Positions 1 to 12,509 of a stretch of 64,000 nucleotides of DNA are shown here, one piece after another (within the stretch, counting starts at the first letter, position 1; every line of letters begins with the position of its first letter). The notes beneath the pieces were generated by a model. That model made no database searches. It was given only the letters and a program-made list of their open reading frames with translations, and was not told the origin of the DNA. A program made the translations under genes and the position numbers. The stretch covers positions 98,207-162,206 of the forward strand of contig JAMZAV010001429.1 in the NCBI GenBank assembly GCA_024449915.1, in the 5' to 3' direction. Source of the DNA: Sweltsa coloradensis. Its lineage: Eukaryota > Arthropoda > Insecta > Plecoptera > Chloroperlidae.

Positions 1-893
1 TGATTTTGACGGTGCTTTTGCATTGTTATTTGCACTAACATAAGTCAAACGGCCAGTCCAATCTTCATGAAAATTTTGAAACCTTATTTATAACATTATA
101 AAGTAAACAATCCCAAAGAAAATCGCATGTTTGCAATGTTTTTAATACTTGGTAGCCTGGTTGCTGACGAAGCTGACGCCATAAATACTCGCTTATTTAA
201 AGTAATGTTTTATTATGTTTTAAGTTTTCTGTGTTTTGTTGAAATATATTCTTATTCAGGAATCGAACATCCCTTAATTTATTTAAATAATAGCAAAACA
301 TTGATAATTTGATTTGACCTTGATTGGGATAAATTTCGTAAAATGTCAAAAATTGTGCTATTATTGTTCATGTCTTGTACTAGTTTAAGTTAAAGCTACT
401 AGTTTTTAGTTACAAATATATAAAACCTACACTATTTATGTTGTAGTTGTTTAAAATTATTTGTTTTGTATTAACCAAATTGCTGTCAAAATCACAGGTA
501 TCCGTTCAATCAACTTCCGTTCAACTTACAGGAAACATTGTTTGGTTCAATTGCAATGTCAATAGTGTATTATTAAAAAAATTGTTATTCGTTAGCACAG
601 GAACTCTTATTTAATTTGCTCGCCTGTGGCTGGTTCGGTGCCACACACAGTTTGGTTAATAATTAACAGACCACAAATCAACTGAAAAATGAACAAAGTA
701 CATTTCAAGAATAGATACATAAGAGAGCGAAGAAAAATACGATTAGCTGTGTTTCGAGAAAAATAAAAGAATTAAAAATCCATTGTTTTATTTCGCAGCC
801 AATGAAGATTGTCCTCTATCCCTTCCACTATCATTTTTCTCCTCAAACCCCTCATCTCTTCAGCCATTGGCTACCCCTCACGTACTGCTCAAG
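1..893. other. Upstream of gene A, no gene seen
   Basis: AT-rich sequence with only short chance reading frames. I see no exon with lectin or other recognisable protein similarity, no RNA gene and no clear repeat. The last 60 bases lead into the promoter of the first lectin gene. Confidence 0.5.
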
Positions 894-900
894 TATATAA
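894..900 (+). promoter_or_regulatory. TATA box of lectin gene A
   Basis: TATATAA lies 35 bases before the gene A start codon, so the 5' UTR must be very short, as in the other members of the array. The surrounding sequence does not match the promoter block shared by genes B-F, in keeping with the divergence of gene A. Confidence 0.6.
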
Positions 901-934
901 CCACAGTGTTTCCTCACCAACTAGAGTTAGTGCA

Positions 935-3900
935 ATGACTACGCGGGTAGAACTAGTGTCGGTGTCTCTCTTCATCCTTGTGTCCTTGGTTCGATGCCAG
1001 ACCGGGTCTGATGTGCAATGTACTTTGCCCCATGCGGCTGGCATAACAGTGTCTCTAAAGAACAGGCTCAATGCTACGGGCTATTGGATTTCACAGGTAA
1101 TGCTAACTCCGTGAAATATCGCACTAATTATTAGTTATAATGAGGAAATAAATAATTTTTCTGAAGAGGACAGGATACCTCAAAGCTCGCGCGGAAGCGC
1201 CAGTGTTGTTGTTTTTACTTACATTGGACATGTTGATTATATTTCTCGATATATTATCGCACGCATAAAAAACTTGTAAACATTTAGCCAAGCCTCCCAC
1301 ACTCAAAAACATTAAAATCTATATAAAGGGCCAAGAAAATTATTTACCCTTCTTCATTTGGGCACTTTAAATAAAATTAACTCCATTTACCTTCGTGACT
1401 GCATCTTTGCAAAGCAGCTTGCCATTGTATTTGCAACTTATGTATGTATAAATCAACTCGAATTCAATTTTGGCAAAGTGAGAATGCAGTCATCTGAGGA
1501 TATTGTGCATTTGAATTAAATTTATAACACACACTATAATTATATAATCATATATTTTGTTAAATATATAAATATTATGGTGCAAAAATGTAGAAGGCTT
1601 ATGAGTGTGGTAGACTTGGCTTGGCTGTAATTTTACAGGTTTTTTTATGTGTGAGATCCTAAAGTTCCTGAACCAACCTCCCTTCCCAGCCCCCAACCCA
1701 TTCATCGCAACCTAAATCTGAAAAGCTAACAATATTTAGTGCGCAGTTAGAGCTTCTAGAATTTAAAAGCTATTGAATTAGTGTAGTAGGAAACAATTAT
1801 ATTATTATTTGGCTTAAATTAATAATTTGTATTAAGAGTCTACCCACTCTGTCCTACAACTAGGAGTTTCTTCATTGGAGTTCGAAGTACATGATGTTTC
1901 CCCCACATCCTCAAACGAGCAGCAAAATAACAAAATATTTTAGTGCTGCCAGATTATCAAAGTCATATAATTATAATGCAACTTATTCACCACATAAACT
2001 CAAAAATGTATTTCATTCAGGCTAACTAAATTAATAAATTTTTAAAGTAACAGAAAAATAATTGTGTCCACTATATCCGAAAATAATGTCAAACTTGATC
2101 ATTTGCGAGCTAGGTGCCATCGGGAAAAACTCCCATACGATGTAACATGGGGACGATTTTTATGCCCCTTTACCTTGGAGGATTTTAATAAAAACAAAAT
2201 ATTGGTTATTATAGACGTACTCGACAACCTTTTTTGTAAATCTGTTTTATTTTGTTTTTGTAATTTTGGCAAGTGGATCATTCAAAATAAAATTATGATG
2301 ATTTGCCAGATGGAGTGTGATTTCGGAATGTATATTTCTGCGTGTTTGAGTTTATATTTGGGTATAGTTTCAAGACACTTTGTAATAAAGTATCATTTTA
2401 GATTTTAGATGTACTCTAGGAACAATGACACAAACAAAAAGCAGCTGTAAAAGCCGATTTAAGAAATCCCCATAAAACGCAAAATATTTGCCCAAATTTA
2501 AAGATAAAAAAGTTAAGAAATTCGTGTACAATCCTAGTTAGAAGATATAATTTTTATTGGGCATAAGTGTATTATTATGCTTAAGAGCCTGTAGATTATG
2601 TGGCAAAAAAAATTGGGGTAAAAGATAACGACATATTTGTGTGTGGGGTGTGGTGTTGGTAGTAGAGGGAAATAAGTAACTCATAACTAATATGATTTTA
2701 AATGTTTTGTGTATTATTATAATGTTTTGTTGTATGCCTTATGGATTATTATTATGTTTGGATTGATATGGTAGTTTTATGGTTTCGTCCGGTTTAATAA
2801 ATAATATTATGTAACAGATGACACTGGCGGAAGAGGAAGCGTCATCAAGCCTAAGCAAGTGGCAAGTTGACATCAAGTACCAGAAGAGTAGTTGCAATCG
2901 GAACCAGGCGACCCGAAACTACGTCATCACCGTCACAGGTGAGGTTATGATATGTGTTTTGGTTTGTTTAGTTTGAGGGTGCGTCAACCGTAAGTTTCCT
3001 TATGCACCACTCTAGCCTAGAGGATATGGAGAGGATAGAAACGTGCTGGTCACAACAAGTCACACTCACCGGCAAGGGAAACATGGTTTTCTCGAAATAA
3101 GCCAACAGTCTATTTAAATTTTCATCGGATCAATTTGCTGCATAGGTTATTTATTTTCAATGAGTAAACCATAATTATTTTCATTACTAATTTTTTTTTA
3201 TAGCTTATGATACGACATCACTTATAAGGAAAACTTCTTTTTTTAACCCTGTTTTTTTGTCATCTTCCATGTGTGAGTAATGTTAAATCGTATCTACTTT
3301 GGCAATTGTGTTTATTTTGGTATAATTCAGATATAATTTTTTGTTTTCATCAAAAGCTTGAAGACGAAAATCGATTTCATTAACTTCCGAAACATTGTTT
3401 TATTATAAAATAAAGAGTTGATTTAGACTCAATTGTTTTAAATATTACTAATAATGTCAAATGTTTGCTCTTCTAGAGTCGCCTGCAAGAGCAGGACCAG
3501 ACTACGAACTGTTCCCCGGCTTGGGATATTACAAGTTCCACCCTCTGATCACGACCATGGCGAAGGCGCGTCAAGTGTGCGCAGACGAGGGTGCGCACTT
3601 GATCATAGTCAACTCGGAAGCAGAAGCTGACGTCACTAAGACTCTACGCGCCAGATATCCCAACATCACGAACGGTTATACTTGGGTAGGAGTTTTAGAG
3701 AAGGGGATCAATGAATATATCACGATATTCGGTACGTTAACGTCATAGATCAGTTCTGAAGGGACTTTTTTACTTTTAAGAGTAAAGCTAACAAATTATA
3801 CATTAAAATACACACAAATAAGTATAACATAATATTTTTAAGTGTATTTTGTATCGTTCCTCAGACATATCGCTATTAAATTATTATATTGCATGATAAA

Positions 3901-5296
3901 AACAGAAAAACGCAACAAAAGTGGTAAAAACATTTCCTTAGTTTAAATGCTTGGTGCTTAAAGCTCAGTCACTTGGATTGGTGATGAGATAATTACAACA
4001 AACAAGGCTACTATTGAAAATAAAACAAGGGTAATGTACTGATTACATAAGTTCATAATAGGAGGATTAGTTTTAAAGTCGCTCCAGCGAGTGTACCACT
4101 CATTTAAAACAAGATCTTATTGACTTAATAAAAATGAATTTACTAAATATTTGCCTCCAATGATATAAATATCGGCCGTTATATTATTATGTATTCATGA
4201 ATAGGATACAGAGTAAATTTTTTAAATGTGATTTCAGTGCTCATCTAAAATGGTTGTCATTTGATTCTAGTAGTAGTTTTTCTGACATTGGTAGTATCAA
4301 CAGCTTAACATTAAATATGTGTAACTGAATGATGGATTGTAACATTGCTAGTTACCAATACGGTAGTTTTAGTAGAGATTTGTGTGCGCTGCCATCTTGG
4401 CTGTGACGTCACGGAATTGCTGCTAGAAACTCGTTTCCACCATGCAGCACATGTAAGCACAGCACCTTCATTGCGCCAACAAAAACAACCGTATAGAAAT
4501 GAGTTGAATAAATAAAATCTGTTTTTCTTTGTAAGTCAAATAATAATTAAAACAATTAATATTTAGACACGCATAAAAGTTTGTCTTTATGACTACGTCG
4601 ACAATGCATTTACATTTGTTAAAAGTTCTGTCAAACTAAAATTTACCATATTTATTTTGATTGTATATAGTCATTGACTATGGTTAAAGTCATACAGTGT
4701 TGCCACGCTTTCAAATCATTTCTACTTTTGTTGAAATAGTTAATGAGTTTGGTCTACAATATCTCGGCAATGAGTTCGGTAAGGTGACTTTTTTAAAAGA
4801 TTATTATTAAGATTGTAAAAAAAACAATGTTATAAAATGATTATTTGTTGTTTTCAAATTAATTTTGGATGCACTACAGGTAATTTGGTGTTCCAAAGTG
4901 TGTTTTTTGTGCCCTTACAAAGGTAGAAGTCTATAAAAAATAGAAATATCTAATTTTACAATCGTTAATATTTTGTTAAGTTTTTCCGTGCCAGTTTTTT
5001 ATTGCATATTATTATTTATCATACATAAAATAATAACATTATTTACATTTTGCATCATTTTAGTTTATGTTATGCTATGACGGAGAAACTTTAAGATGCG
5101 CAACAACAAAGATATATTTTGAACTTGGTTTGTTTCAGGTGACAGCTTCAAGTCTACCGGGTTCACGCGCTGGGACACCGGAGAGCCTAACGCTGACGGC
5201 CCTGGTGATTGTATCGTGATCTCGAAAGTTAGCGGTGGCCTTCACGACACGCAATGCGCCGGGGGATACCCAGCTGTGTGCGAGCAAGACTTATAG
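935..5296 (+). CDS. Secreted C-type lectin (hemolymph LPS-binding-protein-like), gene A
   Basis: Predicted pathogen-recognition lectin of hemolymph. Exons: 935-1096, 2818-2938, 3477-3731 and 5139-5296 (231 aa), all with GT-AG borders and phases 0, 1, 1. The start is the Met directly before a hydrophobic signal peptide (residues 1-21), 35 bases after a TATA box. The N-terminal segment carries one Cys in exon 1 and one in exon 2, a pattern conserved in all paralogs and probably a disulfide. The CRD occupies about residues 105-231, with the GYYKFH strand, the WVGV core motif and four Cys (ARQVC, GDC, TQC, AVCE). Gene A alone keeps a canonical EPN tripeptide, the mannose-type calcium/sugar motif of the C-type lectin fold, and lacks the N-S-T sequon seen at this place in B-G. 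The exon calls rest on homology to the siblings; the function is inferred from the family. Confidence 0.85.
2064..2630 (+). repeat. Dispersed repeat, copy 1 (gene A intron 1)
   Basis: About 550 bases that match 6795-7300 in order and orientation. Shared landmarks are GCGAGCTAGGT / TCGAGCTAGGT, TAACATGGGG, GACAACCTTTT, AGTTTCAAGACAC and GATTATGTGG / GATTATGTAG. No coding sequence is conserved between the copies, so this looks like an old non-coding transposon relic. The family is unknown to me. Confidence 0.6.
2975..3100 (+). repeat. Dispersed repeat with CACTCTAGCCTA core
   Basis: Contains GCGTCAACCGTAAGTTTCC and CACTCTAGCCTAGAGGATATGG. Closely similar landmarks recur at about 49960-50160, and a fragment at about 41048. 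It lies in gene A intron 2. The class is not recognised. Confidence 0.45.
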
Positions 5297-5459
5297 GGAT
5301 CTGCGGTCAAAAACAATACCGATAACAAAATACCTTGCAAATAATACCTCATTGTAGACATGAATGCATGCCGTCGAAATTAATATAATGTTGGCCTAAA
5401 TAAGTGCATAAAATAAAATAAATAAAAACTAATTTAAAATTGAGTCTATACCCTTTTAG

Positions 5460-5660
5460 TCACATCACTGATTATCAGTGGCCAACCCTGTAGGCGCCGG
5501 CACAATAAACGAGAAAATAAAGAAAAAACACCGATCAATCAAGCTGGACACGATTACACCCGAGTACAGCGCCAGAATCTACAAGGCTGATTCGGAACAA
5601 CCTTAAACGTTATTATTACAAGTCACCGTTTACACATTCCCCAGGCAAGAACTTACAAAC
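5460..5660 (-). repeat. Dispersed repeat with CCACTGA...AGTGGG end
   Basis: The reverse complement matches 13440-13688 (shared blocks around GTTGTTC.GAATC.GCCTTG and TTCTGGCG). Its end resembles those at 51960-52052 and 56002-56036. It is a small interspersed element of unknown family, downstream of gene A. Confidence 0.5.
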
Positions 5661-5994
5661 TTCAAGTCCAAATCACAAGTTAAAAAACTTCTGCTTAAAG
5701 CGGTAATCAATCCCTGGAACTTCTGCATTGGAAGCAAAGCATCACCTTCAAGACGTAAATTTAATTGGTAATTAGGAATGTGCGGGAACAGAGGTCTTGA
5801 CAGTCGGTCGGGTCGGGTTTGGGTACTAGACTGCGTCGGGATTTGAGTCGTGTAGGAAAAAGAGGTCCACTATAGTAATATGCTGCTTGTTTAAATGGAT
5901 AATATATTTTTATATAAAGCATCATAAAATCATAGTATTCTTCTAATTAATTTTAAAGTATCGAAATATCCACTCGATTGCATTTTTGTTTTAA

Positions 5995-6617
5995 GGCTAT
6001 TCCACCGCGTTTTTCTATTTTCCAAAATATGCTTCTAAGTTAAAATATAGTGAATGGCTTTGAAACATGGCTATTTTAGAAAATCAAAAATATTTTTTCC
6101 AAATTTTTCTGATCCGGTACACGGCCAATATAGCCACCTCAAAATAATTTCAAACTTCAATTCGCCAGGGCACACCATTCAACGTACGGTGTTGTGCTTT
6201 TGTGACATTAATTTTTAACTGTTTTTCTATGGACTGACTGAAAGAAAACAGATTTATTTTATAAATTGTCTTTCCAGCGAATTTTTTCGTTTGGCGGTAT
6301 TTTTTACCGATTTGTACCGCCAAACGAAAAAATTCGCAGGAAAGACAATTGTTAAATAAATCTGTTTTCTCTCAGTCAGTCCAAAGAAAAACAGTGAAAA
6401 TTAATGTCACAAAAGCACAACACCCTACTTTGAATGGTGTGCCCTGGCGAATTGAAGTTTGAAATTATTTTGAGGTGGCTATATTGGCCGTGTACCGGAT
6501 CAGAAAAATTTGGAAAAAATTTTTTTGATTTTCTAAAATAGCCATGTTTCAAGGCCATTCACTATATTTTGACTTAGTAGCATATTTTGGAAAATAGAAA
6601 AACGCGGTGGAATAGCC
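5995..6617. repeat. 623-bp near-perfect foldback (inverted-repeat) element
   Basis: Starts GGCTATTCCACCGCG and ends with the exact reverse complement CGCGGTGGAATAGCC. The two roughly 300-base arms match almost throughout and meet at a hairpin loop near 6306 (CGTTTGGCGGTA / TACCGCCAAACG). It has no coding capacity. This is the form of a foldback or hairpin MITE, or of two copies joined head to head. Confidence 0.85.
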
Positions 6618-6794
6618 AATTGTCTGGACCGGCACCTACACCAAAAGTGTTTGTAAATCCTGGACCGGCACCTCCACCATCTACCCAAAATTTATTTTTT
6701 CGTTAACGGGGTGTTTACCCGCTATATTTAAAATAACCATTTCATTCAAGCTTACTAGTTTTGATAATTTGATTGATTCTTCCACCATGACCCG

Positions 6795-7300
6795 AAAATG
6801 AATTGTCAAACTTTGTAATTCTCGAGCTAGGTCCCATTAGCAAAAATCTCCCATAAGAAATAACATGGGGGCGAACTTTATGCACCGGGACTGTGCAGGA
6901 TTTTGATCCAAATAATTACTGTTTTTATTGGCGTAATGGACAACCTTTTAGTAAATCCGCTATATTTTCATTTGTAATTTGTGAAAGAGGTTAAGTCAAA
7001 ATGTTGAATACCAAGAAGGGTTGTGATTTTGGAATGTATGTTTTTCCGTGTTTGAATGTTTATTTCTGCACAGTTTCAAGACACAATTTTATAAAGGTCT
7101 ATTTTAGATGGTTATGAACTATAGTTTCTATGTGGAAGAAAAAATGAGCTGGTTAAAGCTGTTTTCAGTAATTACACAAAATGCCATAAAACTAAAATAT
7201 CTGGATAATTTTAATCGTGTATAATCACAGTAACAAGATATCACTTTATAAACGATAATTTTTGTGTAGATTTATGCTACAGATTATGTAGTAAAAATGG
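6795..7300 (+). repeat. Dispersed repeat, copy 2 (A-B intergenic)
   Basis: Second copy of the element at 2064-2630, diverged by point changes and small gaps. It is preceded by two short direct repeats of CTGGACCGGCACCT (about 6623 and 6660), which also occur downstream of gene C near 21160-21200. The ends of genes B and C therefore share older flanking sequence. Confidence 0.55.
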
Positions 7301-7479
7301 GTTAACTATCTAGTCAGCCCCAAAGTAACCGACCCAACCTGACCCGCATTTTCGGCAACACGCAAATAAGTCACCAGTAAAAGTTTATTGTGCATCACAC
7401 TCAACACACGTGCACACAGACGCCCCCCCCCCAAACTAAAACTCTTATATCCCCGGAGGATGCTTCCAAACCCTTCTCC

Positions 7480-7631
7480 TTCCAACTTATCGACAAAGTC
7501 AAATAGGTCATCTCTCCTCGATTACTTAACCACGCCTCCTTCTCCTACAATAGGATGTCCAATCTTTCCCCTCAGTGCTATATAAACAAGAACCCATCAG
7601 ACATTCTAGTCTAAGCAACAAGTGACGGAAG
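7480..7631 (+). promoter_or_regulatory. Conserved array promoter, gene B
   Basis: Block shared with genes C and D: TTATCGACAAAGTCAAA (containing a GATA-type TTATC), ATCTCTCCTCGATTAC, CCACGCCTCCTTCTCC, a GGATGTCCAAT element, CCCCTCAGTGC, TATATAAA at 7579-7586, then the strongly conserved leader ACATTCTAGTCTAAGCAACA just before the ATG at 7632. Transcription most likely starts within or just before that leader. The sequence conservation is seen directly; factor binding is inferred. Confidence 0.7.
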
Positions 7632-10600
7632 ATGTCGAAACTTGTGGTCCTGGTGGTGGTGACTTGTGTGTTTGTGTCTATTGTTAAACCCGAGGCGAAG
7701 ATAGGGGAACCATGTTCTGAAGCGAAGAAGTCGTTGGTGAAGTTCTCCATCAACACTAGTAGGAGTCAGACTGGGCACTGGCAATCAAAGGTATTTGACA
7801 AGGTTTTCAAAAATAAAAAATAAGGTTATTAAAAATATTAACAATATGAACAGTAATAAATGAAGTCATTATTTTTTGATACTTTTACTACGAATCTTCA
7901 AATATGTTTTCAAAACCTTTTCGTGTTTTATTGTAATTAATTTATATTTAAGATTTAAATAGTTATTTGTACTGATGGAAACCTATTTTGTATGGCTCTC
8001 TTCTGGTTTTTAATTATATATGTGGCAAATAGTTCAATTATTAAGAAATGTTCAAGGTCTGTTTGAGAGGAAAACTACTTGAAAATAACTCGTCAGGATT
8101 ACCAATAATTATGACAGAATTCAATCCCGGGATATTTCGAATAAATTCTAGCACTTTAAGCTCGAGCCAATTATGTCGTTATATTTTAGATGAGTAAAAA
8201 TCACCTTTCGAGAGTTATAATTGTAGCATTCATATTTTATTCTTATAAATTATTGAAATTATATATTAAATTTATATGGGTGTTTATAATTTAAAAAACT
8301 TTGGTTTGTTTTGTTAGTTGATAATTTGGATTTGATTTTAAATTCATTTTGTGTTTATTTATATTTGTCTTAAAGAGCTCATGAGTTTCTTGGATAGTGT
8401 ACATTTTGTTGAAAAGCGGTCCTAATATGTTGTTACTTAACGCCTCATTGTGATGCATATACTTAGCTTCCTCAGTTATTTAATTACGTGGTTGTGTAAA
8501 GTTGTTGAATAAATAATAAAGATAACCTTTTTAAATTAATTAAGATGGTGATACATAAAAAAAAAACATTTCATACCTTATATCACTAGCACAAAAGCTT
8601 GTCAGTACGTCACAGTAATGTTGATTCAAATAAGTATGTCAACTTCCTAGCAGAAGGCCGTTTAAAAACTCGACACACAGTAAAAACACAACCAAAGTGA
8701 CATATTTTTAATTTTTAGCCTAAAAAAAATGTTGAGTAAAGTTCCATGTTCATGATTCTTAGATTGGTTTCAATCATCGTGGTGGAAAGACGAACATGAG
8801 CAAGTCTGATACTTGGTCATTGGATGTCGAACAGTCTACAACAACAACATGCGACGAAGATGAGGGGATAAACATCATTGCCACAGTAACCCAAGGTAAA
8901 AACGGTAATGCTTTGTTTAACTCATTCAGACCACGTGTCCATTATAATGGACATAACAATTTTTTTTTTTTTTTAAATTAAACTTAAAATTTTTTCAATT
9001 TGGCCAACAAAAAATTCAAAAAAATTGGGGAATTCAAATTCACATTTTTTTTACCGCATTGCGATAGGACGAATAGTACCGTTTTTAGAGCAGATTGAAA
9101 ATTGAAATGTGTAAAAACGGGCAAAAAAAAGTGTTTTTGGTTTTTTCCCGGAAATTTAAAATATTAATAGTTTTGCCAGTAATTGAGATACATAAAATCC
9201 AAAATATGCAAAAAATTCCGAAAAAAATCTAGTTTTAGAAATGCACTTAAAATTGACATTTGAACATCAAACGTTGCTTTTATTCGAAATCCAAAATTTC
9301 CCATAATTCCTTAAATACTAGGAAACGCTCAGTTGGACGCGTTGATAAGCGAGCACGTGCTATAGCTAGACCCACATTGCACATTTTTTTAAATTTTAAA
9401 ATTTACGACGTTCGCGTTTCCAGTATTATTTATTATTGCCAAGGTATTTGGGTAAACCCGTGTTTAAATCTTTACTTTAAAATCCACCGCCATCTAGAGG
9501 ACCTTGACTCCTTGGGAAAACTTTTTAAACTCTTTGTTGACAATTAATAGACTGCTTCCTCGAAAGTATTTTGATTACTTCTAGGTGGCAGTGCATTAGA
9601 AACTTCGCGCGTCTTTTCGTTGCCATGGCAACGTTACTTTTGTTATAATGTAATTTCCATCTACACTACTTATCGGATCAAAATAAAATGAACATATTCG
9701 TGACCGGACGGACATTCTAAATGATTTGGCTATCTCAGATTTTGTCGCCGTTGAGTTTGAAAAAAAAACTTTCGATTAACTTTAATGTAACTTTTTAACT
9801 TTTTGAACGATTTTGCCACAAAACTAATGGCATTCAATCGAGAACAAAGCTTGCGGATGGTCAAAATTTCAACTCGATTTGAGCCTCCGTTCGACCGCTA
9901 TCATGAGCCAAAAAAGCTGCACGACTTTCCGTTGCCATGGTAACCGTACTTTGTTATAATGTAATTTCCATCTACACTACTTATCGGATCAAAATAAAAT
10001 TAACATATTCGTGACCGGACGGACATTCTAAATGATTTGGCCATCTCAGATTTTGTCGCCGTGAAGTTTGAAAAAAAAACTTTCGATTAACTTTAATGTA
10101 ACTTTTTAACTTTTTGAACGATTTTGCCACAAAACTAATGGCATTCAATCGAGAACAAAGCTTGCGGATGGTGAAAATTTCAACTCGATCCGAGCCTCCG
10201 TTCGAACGTTATCGCGAGACAAAACAAAAAAACAAACAAACAAACAAAAAAAAAACAAAACAAGTGACTATTTTTTCCGGCAGAGTCAAATGGAAACGCT
10301 CGCTTCGCTCGCTTAATTACAATGAAAAATATAAAAAAATACTAAAAATATCAGAAAAAATCAGGAAATGTTAATTTTTAGCTTAAAATATCCTAATTTG
10401 TGCCAATTTAATTATGGTCTGAATGAGTTAATAGTAGCACTGATTTGTATGTGCCATATGTTATACAAACTTAAAGTGACAAATAACGAACAACGGTTAT
10501 TCAATAAAAAAAACTAATTGTTTTAAATCTGCAGAGAAAACTTCTTTATCGCTTGCAGTAGTAATATTAAATTTTAAAATAATTAAAACTTTTAAATGTC

Positions 10601-11739
10601 TCGCTACCCGTTGATGACATTTTTATTTATCGGGTTGATTTGTAGCGGTGGTATTTTATCAAATTTCAAGACCTAAAGAACAAGACAAAATGGTCTTTAA
10701 AACGTCGACAGAAAAATATCATCAATCGTTGAATACCACCGCTACAAAACAACCAGATAAATAATAAATGTATTTTTAAAATAATTGGTTTAACCTTCAT
10801 TCTCGTTTAATTGTAAAAATGTGTTTATGTGTTGTGTTTTTCTTTTGTCTTGGAATAATAATCAGTTTACGACCTACATGTAAGACATAAATTGCATTGG
10901 TGAATAATAATGGGGGAAATGGAAAATTTGAGTTTTCCTTTTATATTGGGATTGATGGAGATCAGACAACATAGGCCAAGGGTTATCTTATCTTTTTATT
11001 GCTAAAAAAAATAGGTGTTCATCTCGCCACATCCACTCCCTATCCCACTGCCTTGACGTAGCACAAACTTGTATTTTTGTTAACGTGTTCTGTAAGTATA
11101 TGTTGCTCTATTGTCTCTATGACAGTGCCCGACCCAAGTCTTCCCACGAAGCCCATCCCCGCCGAGTACGAGCTGTTCCCAAGCGTGGGGTACTACAAGT
11201 TCCACTCAGAGAGTGTCGTCTGGGCACGTGCGCGGCAGGTGTGCGCAGAAGAGGGGGCGCACCTTATCATTATCAACTCTGAGAACGAGGCGAATGTACT
11301 TAAACAATGTTTTCAAGGTTCCAAAGAAAAGCTACCAAACTTTGATGCATATAACAGTATTTGGGTTGGAGTCTACGAGCAAGGTGTCAACGGACAATAT
11401 TTTACCATATTCGGTAGAAACTTTATTTATATTTAGTTTTCTACGTCATATTATATATATTATTTTAATAATTCCTCTCAAAAAGTGCTTAGCTTTCAGA
11501 GTTAATTATTTGTGTGCATGTTTATTGTCCTTTTTGTTTAATAAGTAAGTAGGATAGACGGAAAATATTATGTATTTTCAGGTTTCCCTTTAAATTCTAC
11601 GGGCTTCCAAAGATGGAACCCGGGTTATCCAAATATGGCAGGAACTGATGAATGCATAATCTCCTATCGACCAACCGCTGGACTCAGAGACTTGGCCTGC
11701 GACAGAAGAGCTCCCTTTGTCTGTGAACTACCGTCATGA
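7632..11739 (+). CDS. Secreted C-type lectin (hemolymph LPS-binding-protein-like), gene B
   Basis: Exons: 7632-7790, 8763-8895, 11126-11413 and 11582-11739; 245 aa, phases 0, 1, 1, consensus GT-AG at every junction. Residues 1-23 form a hydrophobic signal peptide, followed by a Cys near residue 28 and a second Cys in exon 2 (TTTTCDEDE). The CRD spans about residues 112-245, with GYYKFH, WARARQVC, IWVGVYEQ, LNSTGFQRW (an N-glycosylation sequon), DEC, LACD and FVCE. The sugar-contact tripeptide is YPN instead of EPN or QPD, so binding specificity cannot be read from the canonical rule. Intron 2 holds a 999-bp rolling-circle element and a small MITE. It is a typical member of the recent B-F group. 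Confidence 0.9.
8090..8190 (-). repeat. Possible tRNA-derived SINE relic in gene B intron 1
   Basis: GAATTCAATCCCGGGATA and AGCTCGAGCC on this strand resemble the reverse complement of tRNA-like B and A boxes. A related stretch occurs in the matching intron of gene D (about 22300-22430), so it was probably present before the tandem duplication. Confidence 0.35.
9318..10316 (-). mobile_element. Helitron-like non-autonomous element, family 1 (999 bp)
   Basis: On the minus strand it begins TTAAGCGAGCGAAGCGAGCG (5' end at 10316) and ends GCGTTTCCTAG (3' end at 9318), with CTAG at the 3' terminus and no target duplication. It matches the 686-bp copy at 56408-57093 but contains an extra internal direct repeat of about 320 bases (blocks starting near 9619 and 9941, both with GTTGCCATGG). 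It encodes no Rep/helicase and lies in gene B intron 2. Confidence 0.75.
10620..10768. mobile_element. Small MITE with about 33-bp inverted repeats
   Basis: The left arm at 10624-10655 (TTATCGGGTTGATTTGTAGC...) and the right arm at 10732-10765 are imperfect reverse complements, both containing the core GCGGTGGTATT / AATACCACCGC. It is non-coding and sits inside gene B intron 2. Confidence 0.6.
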
Positions 11740-12423
11740 TACTAAGGGGTTTTACTAGCTTTTACATTTAAAATACTGTCAGAGTGTTCCTAACATTATC
11801 TAAAAGTATTAATCTGAACGATTGTTTTCATATAGGTATATTTTAAATCGTTCAAATGTAAATAACTTGAGAAAGGTGTTCTTTGTGTGAAATTATTGTG
11901 AAATACGAGCAATTTACGAAAAGATGTTGCATGAATTGGAGCTTATGTCATAGCACAATGATTGCACCATAGTAGTCTTCAAAAGATATTATGTATAACA
12001 CATCACATACAACAAATTGAGAAAAGATGTACCCAATGGTACTATTACTTATAAGAGCAGGAGAGCAGGACCCGGGTTAAATCTTAGATTCATCTTTTCG
12101 AAAATTGATATATCTTCAAGTTGTTTTTGTCTTATACTCTTTGATATATGTGAACAGTGCTTCATTGATTGAATGTGTCGTTTTTATATTTTTGAGTTAT
12201 TCATATGCAATACCAATATCTCGAATGGTAAACTGCTTTTAATTTACATTCTATCCAAAATACAATATTTGTTATCACTCACTCTGTGGCTTCACTACAA
12301 TAAATAACATCATGAAGATCATCAGAAAACTACTGCTCCTTAAATGCAATTTACAAAGCTTGAAGCGCATTTATTAACTTGTGCTCGATGTTTTGGAAAT
12401 TTGTTAAAAAATAAAAATAATTT

Positions 12424-12509
12424 GTGTGGCTCTTTGGTCTTGTTGTTAGCGTAACTGCTTCCAATGCAGAAGGTCCAGGGTTTGATTCCCGCCAAAGTCA
12501 GAAGATTTT
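12424..12509 (+). mobile_element. tRNA-derived SINE head
   Basis: Box A-like TGGCTCTTTGG is followed at tRNA-like spacing by box B-like GGTTTGATTCCC, then an A/T-rich stretch into which a rolling-circle element has inserted at 12510. It is not a functional tRNA gene, because the acceptor stem and tail do not pair. Confidence 0.5.
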
